Of a DNA stretch of 64,000 nt, positions 37,970 through 47,779 are shown in pieces. Numbering within the stretch: the stretch's first letter is position 1; the number at the start of each line of letters is the position of its first letter. The DNA comes from Ignavibacteriales bacterium UBA1304. Lineage in GTDB: Bacteria; Bacteroidota; Ignavibacteria; Ignavibacteriales; Ignavibacteriaceae. The stretch spans positions 1 through 64,000 of the forward strand of contig DBTY01000017.1 in the NCBI GenBank assembly GCA_002307295.1, written 5' to 3'. The position numbers were made by a program, and so were the translations under genes. Under the pieces are notes generated by a model that worked only from the letters and a program-made list of their open reading frames with translations, did not search any database and had not been told where the DNA came from.

Positions 37970-39022
37970 ATGTTTTTATTAAACCGTTTAGATAAGTATA
38001 TGTTAGTTTTACCGCTTGCGGCGGCGTTAATTTCAGGCTGCGGTAAAAAAGAAGCAAAAGACGAAACTAAGAATCTGGCTTTCAGCGATACGGTCTCCGT
38101 CCAGATTGATAAAGCCAAAACCCAGGATATAGAACTAATTAAAACATACTCAGGCAATTTTGAAGGAGAAGAACAGGCAAACGTTTCTTCCAAAATAGCC
38201 GAACGAATTGTAAGTATTAAAGTTAAAGTTGGCGATCAGGTAAAAGCCGGAAAAGCAATTGTATTCCTTGATAAAGCGGGAGCTTCTTCGCAATATTACC
38301 AGGCGGAAGCCGCCTTTCATAATACGGCAAAAGATTTAGACCGTATGAAAGCGCTTCTTAAGGAAGGCGCAATATCGCAACAGGCTCTTGACGGCGCCCA
38401 GACAAGCTATAATATAGCAAAAGCAAATTTTGAAGCGGCAAAAAGCTCAGTTGAAATAATAGCCCCAATTACCGGCGTTGTAACGGCTGTAAACATGAAT
38501 CCAGGAGACGTTGCAAACCCGGGAGCTTCTATAGTTACCGTAGCCAATACAAGCAATATGAAGGCGATATTTGGCGTTAACGAAGCGGAAATTGCCAGTT
38601 TATCGCTCGGTCAGACTGTTGATATATATACCGACGTTAAACCGGACGTAATTAGAAAAGGCAGAGTTAAGGAAATTTCAAGATCGGCGGACGTTAACTC
38701 CCGCAGCTTTGAAGTTAAAGCAGTTTTCCAGAACACGGCAGATAAATTATTCAAACCGGGAATGTTCAGCCGCGTAAAGGTTGTGCTTAAATCGCAGAAA
38801 AACTGCGTTACCGTGCCTAATACTGCGCTTACAAATTCCGATAAAGGCGTTAATATTTTTGTAATAACCAATAACCGCGCCTATATGAAAAACGTACAGA
38901 CCGGAATTTCCGACGGAAAAGTAACGGCGATTTTAAGCGGCGTTCAACCAGAAGAAACAGTCGTTACGCTTGGTATGAATAACCTAAAAGACGGAAAAGT
39001 CGTCCGTATAGATAATAAATAA
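37970..39022 (+). CDS. RND efflux periplasmic adaptor (membrane fusion protein), lipoprotein
   Basis: The 350-residue adaptor has a lipoprotein signal, LAAALISGCGKKE, with Cys at about residue 24. It shows the MFP order: a lipoyl half-motif (SSKIAERIVSIKVKVGDQVKAGKAIVFLD), an alpha hairpin (YQAEAAFHNTAKDLDRMKALLKEGAISQQALD), a second lipoyl half (IIAPITGVVTAVNMNPGDVANPGASIVTV) and beta-barrel domains with LFKPGMFSRVKV. It joins the inner-membrane pump to the TolC-type channel and lies between those two genes. Confidence 0.95.
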   Translation: MFLLNRLDKYMLVLPLAAALISGCGKKEAKDETKNLAFSDTVSVQIDKAKTQDIELIKTYSGNFEGEEQANVSSKIAERIVSIKVKVGDQVKAGKAIVFLDKAGASSQYYQAEAAFHNTAKDLDRMKALLKEGAISQQALDGAQTSYNIAKANFEAAKSSVEIIAPITGVVTAVNMNPGDVANPGASIVTVANTSNMKAIFGVNEAEIASLSLGQTVDIYTDVKPDVIRKGRVKEISRSADVNSRSFEVKAVFQNTADKLFKPGMFSRVKVVLKSQKNCVTVPNTALTNSDKGVNIFVITNNRAYMKNVQTGISDGKVTAILSGVQPEETVVTLGMNNLKDGKVVRIDNK

Positions 39023-39056
39023 AACAAATATCATTCATTGATTATTAGAGAGTTAT

Positions 39057-42000
39057 ATGAAATTAGCTGATGTATCGATACAACGCCCGGTATTTACAAT
39101 TATGATGATTATGTCTCTGATTGTGCTCGGTTTGTTTTCGTACATAAAACTGAACGTCGATTTGTATCCCAACGTTGACATCCCATACGTGGTCGTTACC
39201 ACGGTATTGCCGGGAGCGGGTCCGGAACAAATTGAAACCGACGTAACTAAAAAAATAGAAGACGCCGTAAATACAGTTGAAGGCGTAGACAAGCTTAGCT
39301 CAACTTCGCAGGAAGGCGCTTCTATAGTTGTAATTGGATTTAAATTAGAGATTGACGGTAAAGCCGCCGCGCAGGATGTGCGGGAAAAAGTAGCCGCTAT
39401 ACGGGCAAACCTTCCTACAGATATTAAAGATCCTGTTATCCAGAGGTACGACCCTGCAAGTCTGCCTATTATGACCTTAACAGTTTCCGGCAACAGGTCT
39501 GCAAAAGACGTTACGACTTACACCAAAGAAGTAATTAAAAAACGCCTCGAAAATATCCCGGGAGTCGGTTCGGTCGATTTAGTCGGCGGCGCTGAGCGCG
39601 AAATTCAGGTTGAAGTAGACGCTGCAAAACTAAGGTCTTACAGCTTATCTATTACCGACGTTATCAACGCGTTGGGCAGTTCTAATGTGGAAATCCCTGG
39701 CGGCAATCTTATAAACGGAAAACGGCAGGTTACCGTTAGAACTATGGGAAAGTTGAAAAACACAGAAGATTTTAAGAAAATTATAGTCGCTACGCCTAAC
39801 GGAACAAACATTTATCTTTCCGACGTAGCCGACGTATTAGACGGCGTAAAGGAACAAACAAGTCTTACAAGGGCGGACGGCAAAATAGCAGTCGGATTAA
39901 GCATTATTAAACAATCCGGCAGCAACACAGTTAAAGTTGCAGACGGAGTAAAAAAGCAATTAGAAATTCTTAAAAAAGAAGCCCCCGCTGATATTCAGCT
40001 TGCTTTAGCTACTGATAGCAGCGAGTTTATTACGGATTCTATTAACGACGTATTGTTCGATATTATTTACGGCGGTCTGCTTGCAATCATTGTTATTTAC
40101 TTATTCCTTGCAAATTTCAGAGCTACGGTTATCAGCGCATTAGCGCTTCCAGCCTCTATAATAGCAAGTTTTATCATCATGTTTGCGCTGAATTTTACGC
40201 TTAATATGATGTCTCTGCTTGCTCTTTCGTTAGCGGTAGGCTTGCTTATTGACGACGCTATTGTGGTTATAGAAAACATATACCGGCATATGGATCAGGG
40301 AGAAACCCCCATGGAAGCGGCAAAATCCGCCTCGCAGGAAATTGGTCTTGCAGTAATGGCAACCACGTTTACTATTGTGGCCGTGTTTGTGCCGGTAGCG
40401 TTTATGTCCGGCATTGTAGGACGTTTTTTCTATCAGTTTGGAATTACAATTTCTGCGGCCGTTTTGGTTTCGTTATTTATAGCTTTTACTTTAACTCCTA
40501 TGCTTTCGTCAAAATGGCTCAAGAGGGAAGACGAGGTTTCGGCAGAGAAGAAAAATATATTGAATAAATTTCTTTATCGTTTCAACCACATTTTTGAAAC
40601 GTTAAGTAAAAAATACCGCACTTCGCTTGAGTGGTCTCTGCACCACAGATTAGTTATTTTGCTTGCTTCGGCGATTGTTTTTGTACTTAGCTTTTTTATG
40701 ATGGGAATGCTCGGCTCTCAGTTTTTTCCGGAAACAGATCAAAGCGAGTTTTACGTTACTGTAAACGCGGCGCCTGGCAGCTCGCTCGATCAGACGGCGG
40801 ATATATGCGCTAAAATCGAGAAAATTGCGAAAAAGCATAAAGAAGTAAAAAGTACTTTAACCACTATCGGTTCTGGCAACGATCCGGTAACAAAAGCTAA
40901 TATCCAGATTAAACTTGTTAAAAAGAAAGAAAGAAAAAAAGAACAGGCTGAATTAGCCAACGAGGTTCGTGATGAAATTATAGGCATAGCCGGAGCAAAT
41001 TTCAGCGTTTCAGCCCAGGGAAGCGTAAGCGGCAACGGGAAACCCGTTACATTCAGCGTGAGAGGCGAAAATCTTGATACGCTTAAAGCTCTTGCCGACC
41101 AGGTTGAAAAGATTGTTAAATCAACCAAAGGAGCTGTTGACGTTGAAAACAGCCTGGAGCTTAGCAAGCCTGAAATTAAGCTTAACATAGAACGCGAAAA
41201 AGCTAACGATTTAGGAATCAGCCCTTATATAATCGCTTCCACAGTTCGCGCTATGGTCGATGGAGACGTGGCCACCAAATACCAGGAAGGGGACGAGCAA
41301 TACGACGTGAGGGTGCAGCTTAAAAAAGCCGACAGAACTTCTTTTGCGAATGTCGCAGATATGACAATGCTCAGCACAAAAAAATCGGGTTCCGGCGGAA
41401 ATCTGCTTGTGCCTCTTAGCGATGTGGTATCTATAAAAGAAGGCGTTAGTCCTTCTTCAATTGGACGCTACGCCAGACAAAAAGAAATTAAAATAGACGC
41501 CAACTTAAAAGACAAATTCCTTGGCGAAGTGTTGGGAGATATTCAGAAACGGGTAGACCAGATAAAAATACCGACAGGCTATACCGTTGGAATAGTCGGC
41601 GAAGGAGAAGATCAGGCGGAGTCTTTTGTAAATATTTTGATTTCGCTGGCTTTAGCTATTATATTTGTTTACATTGTTCTTGCAGCTCAGTTTGAAAGTT
41701 ATACGCATCCGTTTTCAATCATGCTTGCGCTGCCGATGTCAATTATTGGAGCTGTAATAATGCTGCTTATTTTTAAGAGCGCATTATCTGTAATGTCGTT
41801 TATTGGAATAATAATGCTGATGGGACTTGTAACTAAAAACGGTATTCTTTTGGTAGACTATACGAATATACAGCGGGATCGCGGGATGTCGCGCACAGAC
41901 GCGCTGCTAAAAGCGGGTCCAACAAGGTTAAGACCAATTTTAATGACTACCTTCGCCATGATTTTTGGTATGTTCCCGGTCGCCTTTGGATTAGGCGAAG

Positions 42001-42152
42001 GCTCTGAATTCAGAGCGCCTATGGGGCAGGCGGTTATTGGCGGATTGGTTACTTCAACCATATTGACTTTGTTTATTGTTCCTGTTGTTTATAGTTTGCT
42101 TGACGATATTACCGCTAAACTAAAAAGGAAACCGGTTAAGAATAGTAATTGA
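39057..42152 (+). CDS. RND-family efflux pump (AcrB/MexB type)
   Basis: The 1031-residue inner-membrane pump starts [27 protein letters not shown], typical of HAE1 pumps. It has 12 membrane segments and two large periplasmic loops. The proton-relay aspartates sit in [18 protein letters not shown] near residue 400, and the counterpart in the second half is [15 protein letters not shown] near residue 923. It would export hydrophobic or amphiphilic compounds using the proton gradient. GAGAG precedes the ATG. The PG0541-family gene follows after 43 bases. Confidence 0.97.
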   Translation: MKLADVSIQRPVFTIMMIMSLIVLGLFSYIKLNVDLYPNVDIPYVVVTTVLPGAGPEQIETDVTKKIEDAVNTVEGVDKLSSTSQEGASIVVIGFKLEIDGKAAAQDVREKVAAIRANLPTDIKDPVIQRYDPASLPIMTLTVSGNRSAKDVTTYTKEVIKKRLENIPGVGSVDLVGGAEREIQVEVDAAKLRSYSLSITDVINALGSSNVEIPGGNLINGKRQVTVRTMGKLKNTEDFKKIIVATPNGTNIYLSDVADVLDGVKEQTSLTRADGKIAVGLSIIKQSGSNTVKVADGVKKQLEILKKEAPADIQLALATDSSEFITDSINDVLFDIIYGGLLAIIVIYLFLANFRATVISALALPASIIASFIIMFALNFTLNMMSLLALSLAVGLLIDDAIVVIENIYRHMDQGETPMEAAKSASQEIGLAVMATTFTIVAVFVPVAFMSGIVGRFFYQFGITISAAVLVSLFIAFTLTPMLSSKWLKREDEVSAEKKNILNKFLYRFNHIFETLSKKYRTSLEWSLHHRLVILLASAIVFVLSFFMMGMLGSQFFPETDQSEFYVTVNAAPGSSLDQTADICAKIEKIAKKHKEVKSTLTTIGSGNDPVTKANIQIKLVKKKERKKEQAELANEVRDEIIGIAGANFSVSAQGSVSGNGKPVTFSVRGENLDTLKALADQVEKIVKSTKGAVDVENSLELSKPEIKLNIEREKANDLGISPYIIASTVRAMVDGDVATKYQEGDEQYDVRVQLKKADRTSFANVADMTMLSTKKSGSGGNLLVPLSDVVSIKEGVSPSSIGRYARQKEIKIDANLKDKFLGEVLGDIQKRVDQIKIPTGYTVGIVGEGEDQAESFVNILISLALAIIFVYIVLAAQFESYTHPFSIMLALPMSIIGAVIMLLIFKSALSVMSFIGIIMLMGLVTKNGILLVDYTNIQRDRGMSRTDALLKAGPTRLRPILMTTFAMIFGMFPVAFGLGEGSEFRAPMGQAVIGGLVTSTILTLFIVPVVYSLLDDITAKLKRKPVKNSN

Positions 42153-42195
42153 AAGGCTCTTTTTATAATTTTATAAAAATTAGAGGAGATCAATT

Positions 42196-42495
42196 ATGAA
42201 AGCTGTATTTATTGTGTATCACGATATTTTAGACGACAGAGTAACCAGGCTGCTCGAAAGTTTAGACATAGATTTTTATACCGAGTGGGAAAACGTGAAG
42301 GGAAAGGGTCATAGCACAGATCCTCATCTGGGCACAAGAACCTATCCCGGCTATAACAACGTTCGCCTGATAGCCATTCAGAGCGACGAGCTGCTCGACA
42401 GACTTATAATTAGTCTGGATGAGCTGAATGGCGAGATTGAACGAAAAGACGATAAAATAAGGCTATTTCAGATGCCGCTTGAGCGGGTTTTGTAA
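42196..42495 (+). CDS. PG0541-family transporter-associated protein
   Basis: The 99-residue protein has a PII-like alpha/beta character. It begins KAVFIVYHDILDDRVTRLLESLDIDFYTEWENVKGKG and contains PHLGTRTYPGYNN. It matches the small PG0541-type proteins encoded right after RND pump genes in Bacteroidota. It is probably a cytosolic accessory or regulatory protein of the pump; its mechanism is unknown. GAGGAG precedes the ATG. It is the last gene of the efflux operon. Confidence 0.85.
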   Translation: MKAVFIVYHDILDDRVTRLLESLDIDFYTEWENVKGKGHSTDPHLGTRTYPGYNNVRLIAIQSDELLDRLIISLDELNGEIERKDDKIRLFQMPLERVL

Positions 42496-42593
42496 ACGGA
42501 CGAGAGTCTCGGGAAAATAAAGAGTTAAAAAAGCGGCACAGGTATTGCTATTTAAAAAATAATTTGGTAAGTTTGGATTCTTGATAGAAATAC

Positions 42594-42665
42594 GGGCGCG
42601 TAGCTCAGGGGTAGAGCATTTGCCTTTTAAGCAAAGGGTCGGTGGTTCGAGCCCACCCGCGCTCA
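42594..42665 (+). tRNA. tRNA-Lys (anticodon UUU)
   Basis: This is a full 72-base cloverleaf. The acceptor GGGCGCG pairs with CGCGCTC (one G-T pair), the D stem is GCTC/GAGC, the anticodon stem TTTGC/GCAAA holds the loop CTTTTAA (anticodon TTT at 42626-42628), and the T stem GGTGG/CCACC holds the TTCGAGC loop. The discriminator base is A. CCA is not encoded. It marks the border between the core efflux operon and the accessory island to the right. Confidence 0.97.
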
Positions 42666-42668
42666 CTT

Positions 42669-42704
42669 AAACCCTCAAAACAAGCTGTTTTGAGGGTTTT
42701 TTAT
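42669..42704 (+). terminator. rho-independent terminator after tRNA-Lys
   Basis: AAACCCTCAAAACA (42669-42682) and TGTTTTGAGGGTTT (42686-42699) form a 14-bp perfect stem with an AGC loop. A run of Ts continues to about 42702. Confidence 0.93.
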
Positions 42705-43238
42705 TTTAAATAGTCTTTCAAATTTAGCTAAATTACCCCCAAATGACCTAAAACACCTACCAAAACCAGCTTTTTGTATATTTACTATGGCAAGCTATTG
42801 CAGTAATATTTACCGATTTCCAAAATCCGCTAAAAATCCAATTTTATCCGCAGAAGTACTTTTCAGCCTATGTTTATAGGGGTGAAACGGGGGTAGCAGG
42901 TATCGCGATTTTCACGATAACAGCCAAATACAGGGGTGTGAGGGGTGGTGAAAATGGAATAATCATAAATGCCGCCGGAAAGACTTCTAAAATTAATCAT
43001 TTATAAGTAATTTCACTGAAAATATTATTTTCCTCTTCTAAGAAAAAGTGGCTTAAATGAAATTCTATTGGTTTGCGGAACATAGTCCATATTTACCGAC
43101 TATTGCAATATTTAGTTAAAATAGTTCTCGGAGTATCAGAGCCTTCATGAAAACATATGTTGAATTTTATATGTTTTATGATTATTGTATAAACTAATAA
43201 AATAACTATTTTTGAATTAATGCAATTATCTTTGCTGA
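42700..43238. other. gene-free start of the accessory island
   Basis: No convincing gene is seen between the tRNA terminator and the PIN gene. GGGGTG-rich stretches occur near 42885-42950, with no tandem order. A TATCTTTG box (43227-43234) lies only four bases before the PIN start codon and may be its promoter. I found no second copy of the tRNA 3' end here. Confidence 0.5.
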
Positions 43239-43688
43239 ATGATGAAAATATATCTTGATTCATGTTGTCTGCAAAGACCGTTAGATGATCGGACTCAACT
43301 TCGGATATCACTTGAATCCGAAGCGGTTTTAGGTTTATTAAAAATTCATGAAAACAAGAGCTTCCAACTGATTTCTTCTGAAGTATTATTTTATGAAACA
43401 ATAAATATCCCGAATATGACAAGAAGAGAATTTACATTTAATATTTTAAGCAAAGCGGATATATTTATTAAATTAAATGACAAGATCGTTGATCAAAGTA
43501 AACATTTTGTTTCCTTAGGATTAAAACCATTGGATTCACTTCACGTAGCAGCTGCCGAATTTTCAGATTCCGACTATTTTTGTACAACTGATGATAGATT
43601 GTTAAAAGCATGTAATTCAAAAACCAATACTAAGTTAAAAGTACTTAACCCAATTGATTTGTTAAAGGAGTTATTAAATGCAACCTGA
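43239..43688 (+). CDS. PIN-domain toxin (VapC-like)
   Basis: The 149-residue PIN ribonuclease-like protein has acidic active-site positions in KIYLDSCCLQRP (Asp7), ISSEVLFYE near residue 47, and LKPLDSLHVAAAEFSDSDYFCTTDDRLLKA near residues 98-123. PIN proteins paired with small partners usually cleave tRNA or rRNA. Two ATG codons in a row open the frame. The 70-residue partner overlaps its 3' end by 11 bases, which reverses the antitoxin-first order of most VapBC modules. Confidence 0.88.
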   Translation: MMKIYLDSCCLQRPLDDRTQLRISLESEAVLGLLKIHENKSFQLISSEVLFYETINIPNMTRREFTFNILSKADIFIKLNDKIVDQSKHFVSLGLKPLDSLHVAAAEFSDSDYFCTTDDRLLKACNSKTNTKLKVLNPIDLLKELLNAT

Positions 43689-43890
43689 ATTTAAGACGCC
43701 AAATGAGCTTAATAATGAAGCCATGAAAATATTATATGAAAAGCTTGGAGCTGTAAATACAATAAGATTTATTAATCAATTTAATTCAGGTTTTGGAGAC
43801 TATACTGCCGAAAGAGAAAATATTTATAAGGAAAAGTCGGTTGATGAATTAGTAGCTGAAATCAAGCTCTTGAGGAAAGAAGAAAGTTAA
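43678..43890 (+). CDS. putative antitoxin of the PIN toxin, 70 residues
   Basis: This small protein has a helical core, EAMKILYEKLGAVNTIRFINQF, then GDYTAERENIYKEKSVDELVAEI. It has no DNA-binding motif I can name. It overlaps the PIN gene by 11 bases, so it is very likely the toxin's partner. A related protein is encoded alone at 52082-52282 (AIRLLTEKFGPLETSRFL), which shows a small family inside this island. The antitoxin role is inferred from position. Confidence 0.7.
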   Translation: MQPEFKTPNELNNEAMKILYEKLGAVNTIRFINQFNSGFGDYTAERENIYKEKSVDELVAEIKLLRKEES

Positions 43891-44202
43891 AAAAATTATT
43901 GTGTTGTAAAAAAAATGCTAGGCAGTTTTAGCAGATGCAGTGGATTGTAATAGCGCCGCATATGTTTACTGAAATCAGGCGTGGGGTACAGCAGTTGAAG
44001 ACAGCGATATAGGTTTGATTTAATCCTGCAAATTGGAAGCGAAATTCTCCTTCGAATAAATATTCTAAAGCTATTGCACTTGTCGGTCAAAAAGACAAAT
44101 GTTTTTTCATCTATTTTTGGGACATACCGGAGAAGTATAGTTAGTAACGATAAAAAGTCAAAACAAAACCCGGATGTCCCTTTTATAAATGTACGGCATT
44201 GC
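43891..44202. pseudogene. gap holding decayed copy A of the small Fic-inhibitor-like gene
   Basis: No intact gene lies in 312 bases. About 43989-44090 matches the 3' half of the small gene at 49893 (CTGCAAATTGGAAGCGAAATTC, then GAATAAATATTC), with many changes and stop codons. It is one of several such remnants across the island. Confidence 0.6.
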
Positions 44203-45162
44203 TTATCGCGTTAAAAAGAACAATGAACCAGAAGCTATAACCGCCCATAAAATTATTCCAAGGGCAAAACTTCGCGGGCCTGATTTTTTAATTTCGCTTA
44301 CTGTGATATTTGAACCAATAAGGAATAGGGCAACGACCATTCCGCGTTTGCCTAACCAGCTAAAATGGGCATAACTTTCCTGAAAGTTGGGGAAAATATT
44401 AGCAAATACGATGGCAAGCACAAAAAACAAAATGAACCAGGGAAATTTGATAGATTTTTTCTCGCCGCCTTTATTCATAAATGCAATCACTAACGATAAA
44501 GGAATAATCCACAATGCACGGATTAGTTTTACAGTTGTGGCCACCTGCAATGCTTTTTCGCCATAAATTGCCCCGGCGCCAACCACCGAACTGGTATCGT
44601 GAATGGCTATGGCCGCCCAGTTCCCAAATGTTTCCTGGCTCAGGCCCAATTGATGCCCAACAAACGGGAACAAAAACAACGCAACGGCATTCAGCACAAA
44701 AACCACGATAAGCGCAAATGAGTTTTGATAGTTTTTACTGTTAAGTATTGGAGCAACTGCAGCTATGGCGCTACCTCCACATATAGCTGTTCCCGTAGCG
44801 ATAAGCAATGAAATATTTTTTTCAACCTTTAAAAGTTTCCCAAGCATAATGCCCAATAACATTACCGTAGTTACAGAAACTACGGTTTCAACAAAACCGG
44901 TCTTTGATGATGAAATTACAGCCCCAAGGCTCATTCCAAAACCCATTAAAACTATCGATGCCTGAAGAATTTTTGACGTGTACTTATGGATATTTTCGTG
45001 TCTTATCCCGCTAATTGAAAGCGCTAAGCCAATAAATAAGGCAATTGCCGGCGATATAAACGGCAAAAAGCTTGCACAAATAATAATTGAATAGAGCCAG
45101 TTGTATTTTTTAAACTGCTGCTCGATTCCCACAAAGTTCTTAAATATTTGAATCTTTTCCAT
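44203..45162 (-). CDS. YeiH-family putative sulfate exporter
   Basis: The 319-residue membrane protein has about ten hydrophobic segments. The family region is GTAICGGSAIAAVAPILNSK with SFALIVVFVLNAVALFLFP near residue 128, followed by HDTSSVVGAGAIYG near residue 183 and a C-terminal GPRSFALGIILW. YeiH proteins (TIGR00698) are thought to export sulfate or related anions. ATG 45162 is chosen because AGGATGG lies just upstream and the longer frame has no such site. A LysR-type regulator gene lies upstream on the same strand, the usual arrangement for this family. Confidence 0.9.
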   Translation of the reverse strand: MEKIQIFKNFVGIEQQFKKYNWLYSIIICASFLPFISPAIALFIGLALSISGIRHENIHKYTSKILQASIVLMGFGMSLGAVISSSKTGFVETVVSVTTVMLLGIMLGKLLKVEKNISLLIATGTAICGGSAIAAVAPILNSKNYQNSFALIVVFVLNAVALFLFPFVGHQLGLSQETFGNWAAIAIHDTSSVVGAGAIYGEKALQVATTVKLIRALWIIPLSLVIAFMNKGGEKKSIKFPWFILFFVLAIVFANIFPNFQESYAHFSWLGKRGMVVALFLIGSNITVSEIKKSGPRSFALGIILWAVIASGSLFFLTR

Positions 45163-45367
45163 ACCATCCTTTTTTATATACAAAAATATGGGCGTCGCAT
45201 AACTAAATCAAATTGCTAATATTTATTACCAATAACATTATGTTATATGCATTATTTTCACCTTGGTTTGTTATATGACCTTTTGCGTGTAATTAAAGGT
45301 TTGAGTTTCAGTGGGAAAATGATTGCTAAAATAAAGTTTTGTGCTATTGAAAGGTTGAAAGAAGAAA

Positions 45368-46255
45368 CTACAAATTGTAACTGAACAAAAAATTCTCAAA
45401 CAGCTCAACCTGTTGGCTTTTATGCCCTTGTTTGTATGCAATGCGGAGTTTTCGCGGAATAGTAAAACCTGCGACTTTTAGTCTTACTAGTGTTTTCATG
45501 TAGAGTTCGTTCTTAACGGCTTTTTCTGATATAATTGCCAATCCATCAAATTCCTGCAAAAAATTTTTGATTGACTCGGTGCTTCCCAAATGAATAAATG
45601 TATTAAGGTTTTCGAAACTGATATTTTGCAGCAAAAGCGCCTGCTTAATTACTTCCAGAGTCCCCGAACCCTGCTCGCGTAATACTATGGGTATTTTCAA
45701 TAAATCATCTTTACCAATAGTTTCGCGTTTAGAGTAAACGCTGTTCTTACCTGTTACAACAATCAGTTCATCATCCAGAAAATCCCTGTACCGGATACCC
45801 AATTGCGAGGCTTGGTTTTCGACCAAAGCTATATCTACCTGATTATCCAACAACAATTTTTCCATTTCAAAGGAATTGCCGTTCATTAGGTAAATTTGGA
45901 TTTTCGGGTATCGCTTATAAAATGATGCAATTACCTTAGGAATAACATATTGCGAAATGGTGGAACTGGCGCCTATTTTAAATTCGCCTGAGATGCCGTT
46001 TTGGAACTGTCCTATTTCAAAATCGAGATTACGGTATTGCTGCGCTATTTCCTTAAAAGCATTGTATACTTTTTCGCCAGCCTTGGTCAGGTATATTTTG
46101 TTGCTTTTCCGCTCAAAAAGATTGGTTCTGTATCGCTCTTCCAACTCTTTAATATGCCGTGTGACAGCCGGTTGACTAATATTCAGGTCATTTGCCGCTT
46201 TTGAAAAACTTAGGTTTTCGGCAACTGACATAAAAACGGTATCTCTATAATCCAT
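45368..46255 (-). CDS. LysR-family transcriptional regulator
   Basis: The 295-residue protein has an N-terminal winged helix (VAENLSFSKAANDLNISQPAVTRHIKELEERY, about 11-42) followed by a periplasmic-binding-like effector domain (GEFKIGASSTISQYVIP near residue 90, LREQGSGTLEVIKQAL near residue 191). It is of the CysB/YeiE/CysL-like type. It lies 205 bases upstream of the YeiH gene on the same strand and probably controls it, perhaps in response to a sulfur compound. The intergenic space would hold the LysR operator (T-N11-A type); I did not pin one down. Confidence 0.92.
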   Translation of the reverse strand: MDYRDTVFMSVAENLSFSKAANDLNISQPAVTRHIKELEERYRTNLFERKSNKIYLTKAGEKVYNAFKEIAQQYRNLDFEIGQFQNGISGEFKIGASSTISQYVIPKVIASFYKRYPKIQIYLMNGNSFEMEKLLLDNQVDIALVENQASQLGIRYRDFLDDELIVVTGKNSVYSKRETIGKDDLLKIPIVLREQGSGTLEVIKQALLLQNISFENLNTFIHLGSTESIKNFLQEFDGLAIISEKAVKNELYMKTLVRLKVAGFTIPRKLRIAYKQGHKSQQVELFENFLFSYNL

Positions 46256-46766
46256 AGTTTGTTATTTAATGCTCTTCAAATATTTTTACAACTGTTTTTG
46301 ATTTTGTCATTTCTATAATATTGAACAAATCATCGTGATTTTCAAATTCAAAAGTTAATTTTCTTATTATTTTTATCCAAACATTGTGCTTTTTCTTTTA
46401 AATATCAACACTTATATATTTAGCTAAGCAGCATTCGTTAAAAAATTTACATCGCAAATAAAACGATAAGCAGATATGAGAAAACTGAATTTTCATTTTG
46501 AATAAATATACTAACGCTATTGTAGTTGTCGAACAAAAACGAAAAATGTTTTATTTATAAGGAAATCTCACGCAATTTCAAGAACCTATCAACCGCCAAT
46601 AGGCAGAAGCGAAATAAGCAATTTCAAAATTCAATTGAATCAAAAATATAAACTAATTCAAAGTTATATCATTCTTTGTTAATAATTTGGGAATGTTTTT
46701 CTCATTTATTTTTTGTAATATTAAATAGGTTGTTTCCAGATCGGATAAAAATAATAAAGTGAGAAT
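46256..46766. pseudogene. gap holding decayed copy B of the small Fic-inhibitor-like gene
   Basis: No intact gene lies in 511 bases. At about 46446-46540 the upstream and first codons of the small gene family are present (GCAAATAAAACGATAAGCAG, ATGAG, AAAACTGAATTTTCATT). They then jump directly to the GAATAAATA end, so the middle has been deleted. Confidence 0.6.
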
Positions 46767-47057
46767 ATGACTAAAGATGAAATAATTCAGATACTAAAGA
46801 ATTACAAAGATCAAAATCAGGCGGTATATCATATTTCTAAATTGGGATTATTCGGCTCGTCAGCCAGAGGTGAAAATACCGATGAAAGCGATATTGATAT
46901 TGTTGTTGAATTAGGAACTCCAAAAATGTTTGACCTGATAGGCATCAAGCAGGATCTTGAAGAGATATCCAAAAAAAATGTCGATGTAATTATGTACAGA
47001 GAAAAAATGAACCCTTTTTTAAGAAAAAGAATTGAAAGGGATGCGGTTTTTGTTTAG
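46767..47057 (+). CDS. orphan minimal nucleotidyltransferase (MNT)
   Basis: The 96-residue nucleotidyltransferase-fold protein has LGLFGSSARGENTDESDIDIVVEL near residue 26 and a third acidic residue in NVDVIMYRE near residue 75. This is the antitoxin-type partner of HEPN (HepT) toxins, but no HEPN gene follows. The bases after it hold only a 29-codon frame without HEPN features. It is either a left-over antitoxin or one that acts on a remote partner. Confidence 0.87.
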   Translation: MTKDEIIQILKNYKDQNQAVYHISKLGLFGSSARGENTDESDIDIVVELGTPKMFDLIGIKQDLEEISKKNVDVIMYREKMNPFLRKRIERDAVFV

Positions 47058-47154
47058 AGTATGAGATTGGAAGGGGAACAAATGCGAGTATTTCATTATT
47101 CGCGATTCGCGAATTCCGAATTTATTCCGTATATTAGAATCAAAAAGTGATATT

Positions 47155-47670
47155 ATGAACAACCATAACGGAATGAGGCCGCTGGATATAGTGGTGCTTT
47201 TGAAAATTGCCGCTAAAGGAAAAAATGGCTGGTTAATGAAGGATTTAGCTGCTGAACTTGGAATTAGTCCAAGTGAAATTAGTGAAAGTCTAAACCGTTC
47301 AATGCTGGCAGGGTTATTGGCCGCGGACAAAAAAAAGCTTATGAAATCTTCACTGCTTGAGTTTTTACAATATGGGCTTAAGTATACATACCCGCAACAC
47401 CCAGGCGGGTTGGTTCGGGGAATACCAACAGCGTATTCTGCGCCGCCGCTTAACGACATTATTCAAGGAGAGGAGTTATATGTTTGGCCGTACTCTGAAG
47501 GAACTGCAAGAGGACAAAAAATAGAGCCGCTGTATCCGTCGGCTGTTAAAGCTTGCTTAGAGGATCATCTATTGTACGAGTTACTTACGCTTGCCGATGC
47601 ATTACGCGTTGGAAAGAAGCGCGAACAAAAAATTGCAATTGAAGAACTAAAATCGAGAATATATGCTTGA
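47155..47670 (+). CDS. winged-helix protein, MarR-like DNA-binding domain
   Basis: The 171-residue protein has an N-terminal winged helix (LDIVVLLKIAAKGKNGWLMKDLAAELGISPSEISESLNRSMLAGLL, about 10-57) and a C-terminal region rich in tyrosine and proline (KYTYPQHPGGLVRGIPTAYSAPPL near 96-120) ending in charged helices. Such proteins are found next to nucleotidyltransferase or AbiEii-type genes in Bacteroidota. Its target is unknown. It lies between the orphan MNT gene and the AbiEi-like gene, and may be part of either unit. Confidence 0.7.
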   Translation: MNNHNGMRPLDIVVLLKIAAKGKNGWLMKDLAAELGISPSEISESLNRSMLAGLLAADKKKLMKSSLLEFLQYGLKYTYPQHPGGLVRGIPTAYSAPPLNDIIQGEELYVWPYSEGTARGQKIEPLYPSAVKACLEDHLLYELLTLADALRVGKKREQKIAIEELKSRIYA

Positions 47671-47737
47671 GTAGCGAATTAGATCTGTTCGCCTGAATAT
47701 TTCCTGAATAACCTATTGATTTACAATATAATATCCT

Positions 47738-47773
47738 TATATTTGCACAATATCATTCATAAAGATATTGTGC
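47738..47773 (+). promoter_or_regulatory. promoter and inverted-repeat operator of the AbiEi-like gene
   Basis: A TATATTTG box (47738-47745, TAnnTTTG type) is followed at once by a perfect 10-bp inverted repeat, GCACAATATC (47745-47754) and GATATTGTGC (47764-47773). The start codon is at 47780. AbiEi antitoxins of known systems bind inverted repeats at their own promoter, so this is a likely autoregulatory site. A decayed copy lies at 52940-52968. Confidence 0.65.
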
Positions 47774-47779
47774 GTTATT

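Noticed and set aside
42463..42666. Minus-strand 67-residue frame across the tRNA-Lys gene
   Set aside because: The tRNA cloverleaf is complete, and the frame simply reads its complement (GLEPPTLCLKG is a typical tRNA-complement translation).
47061..47150. 29-codon frame after the orphan MNT gene as a HEPN partner
   Set aside because: It is far too short and has none of the HEPN helices or conserved residues.
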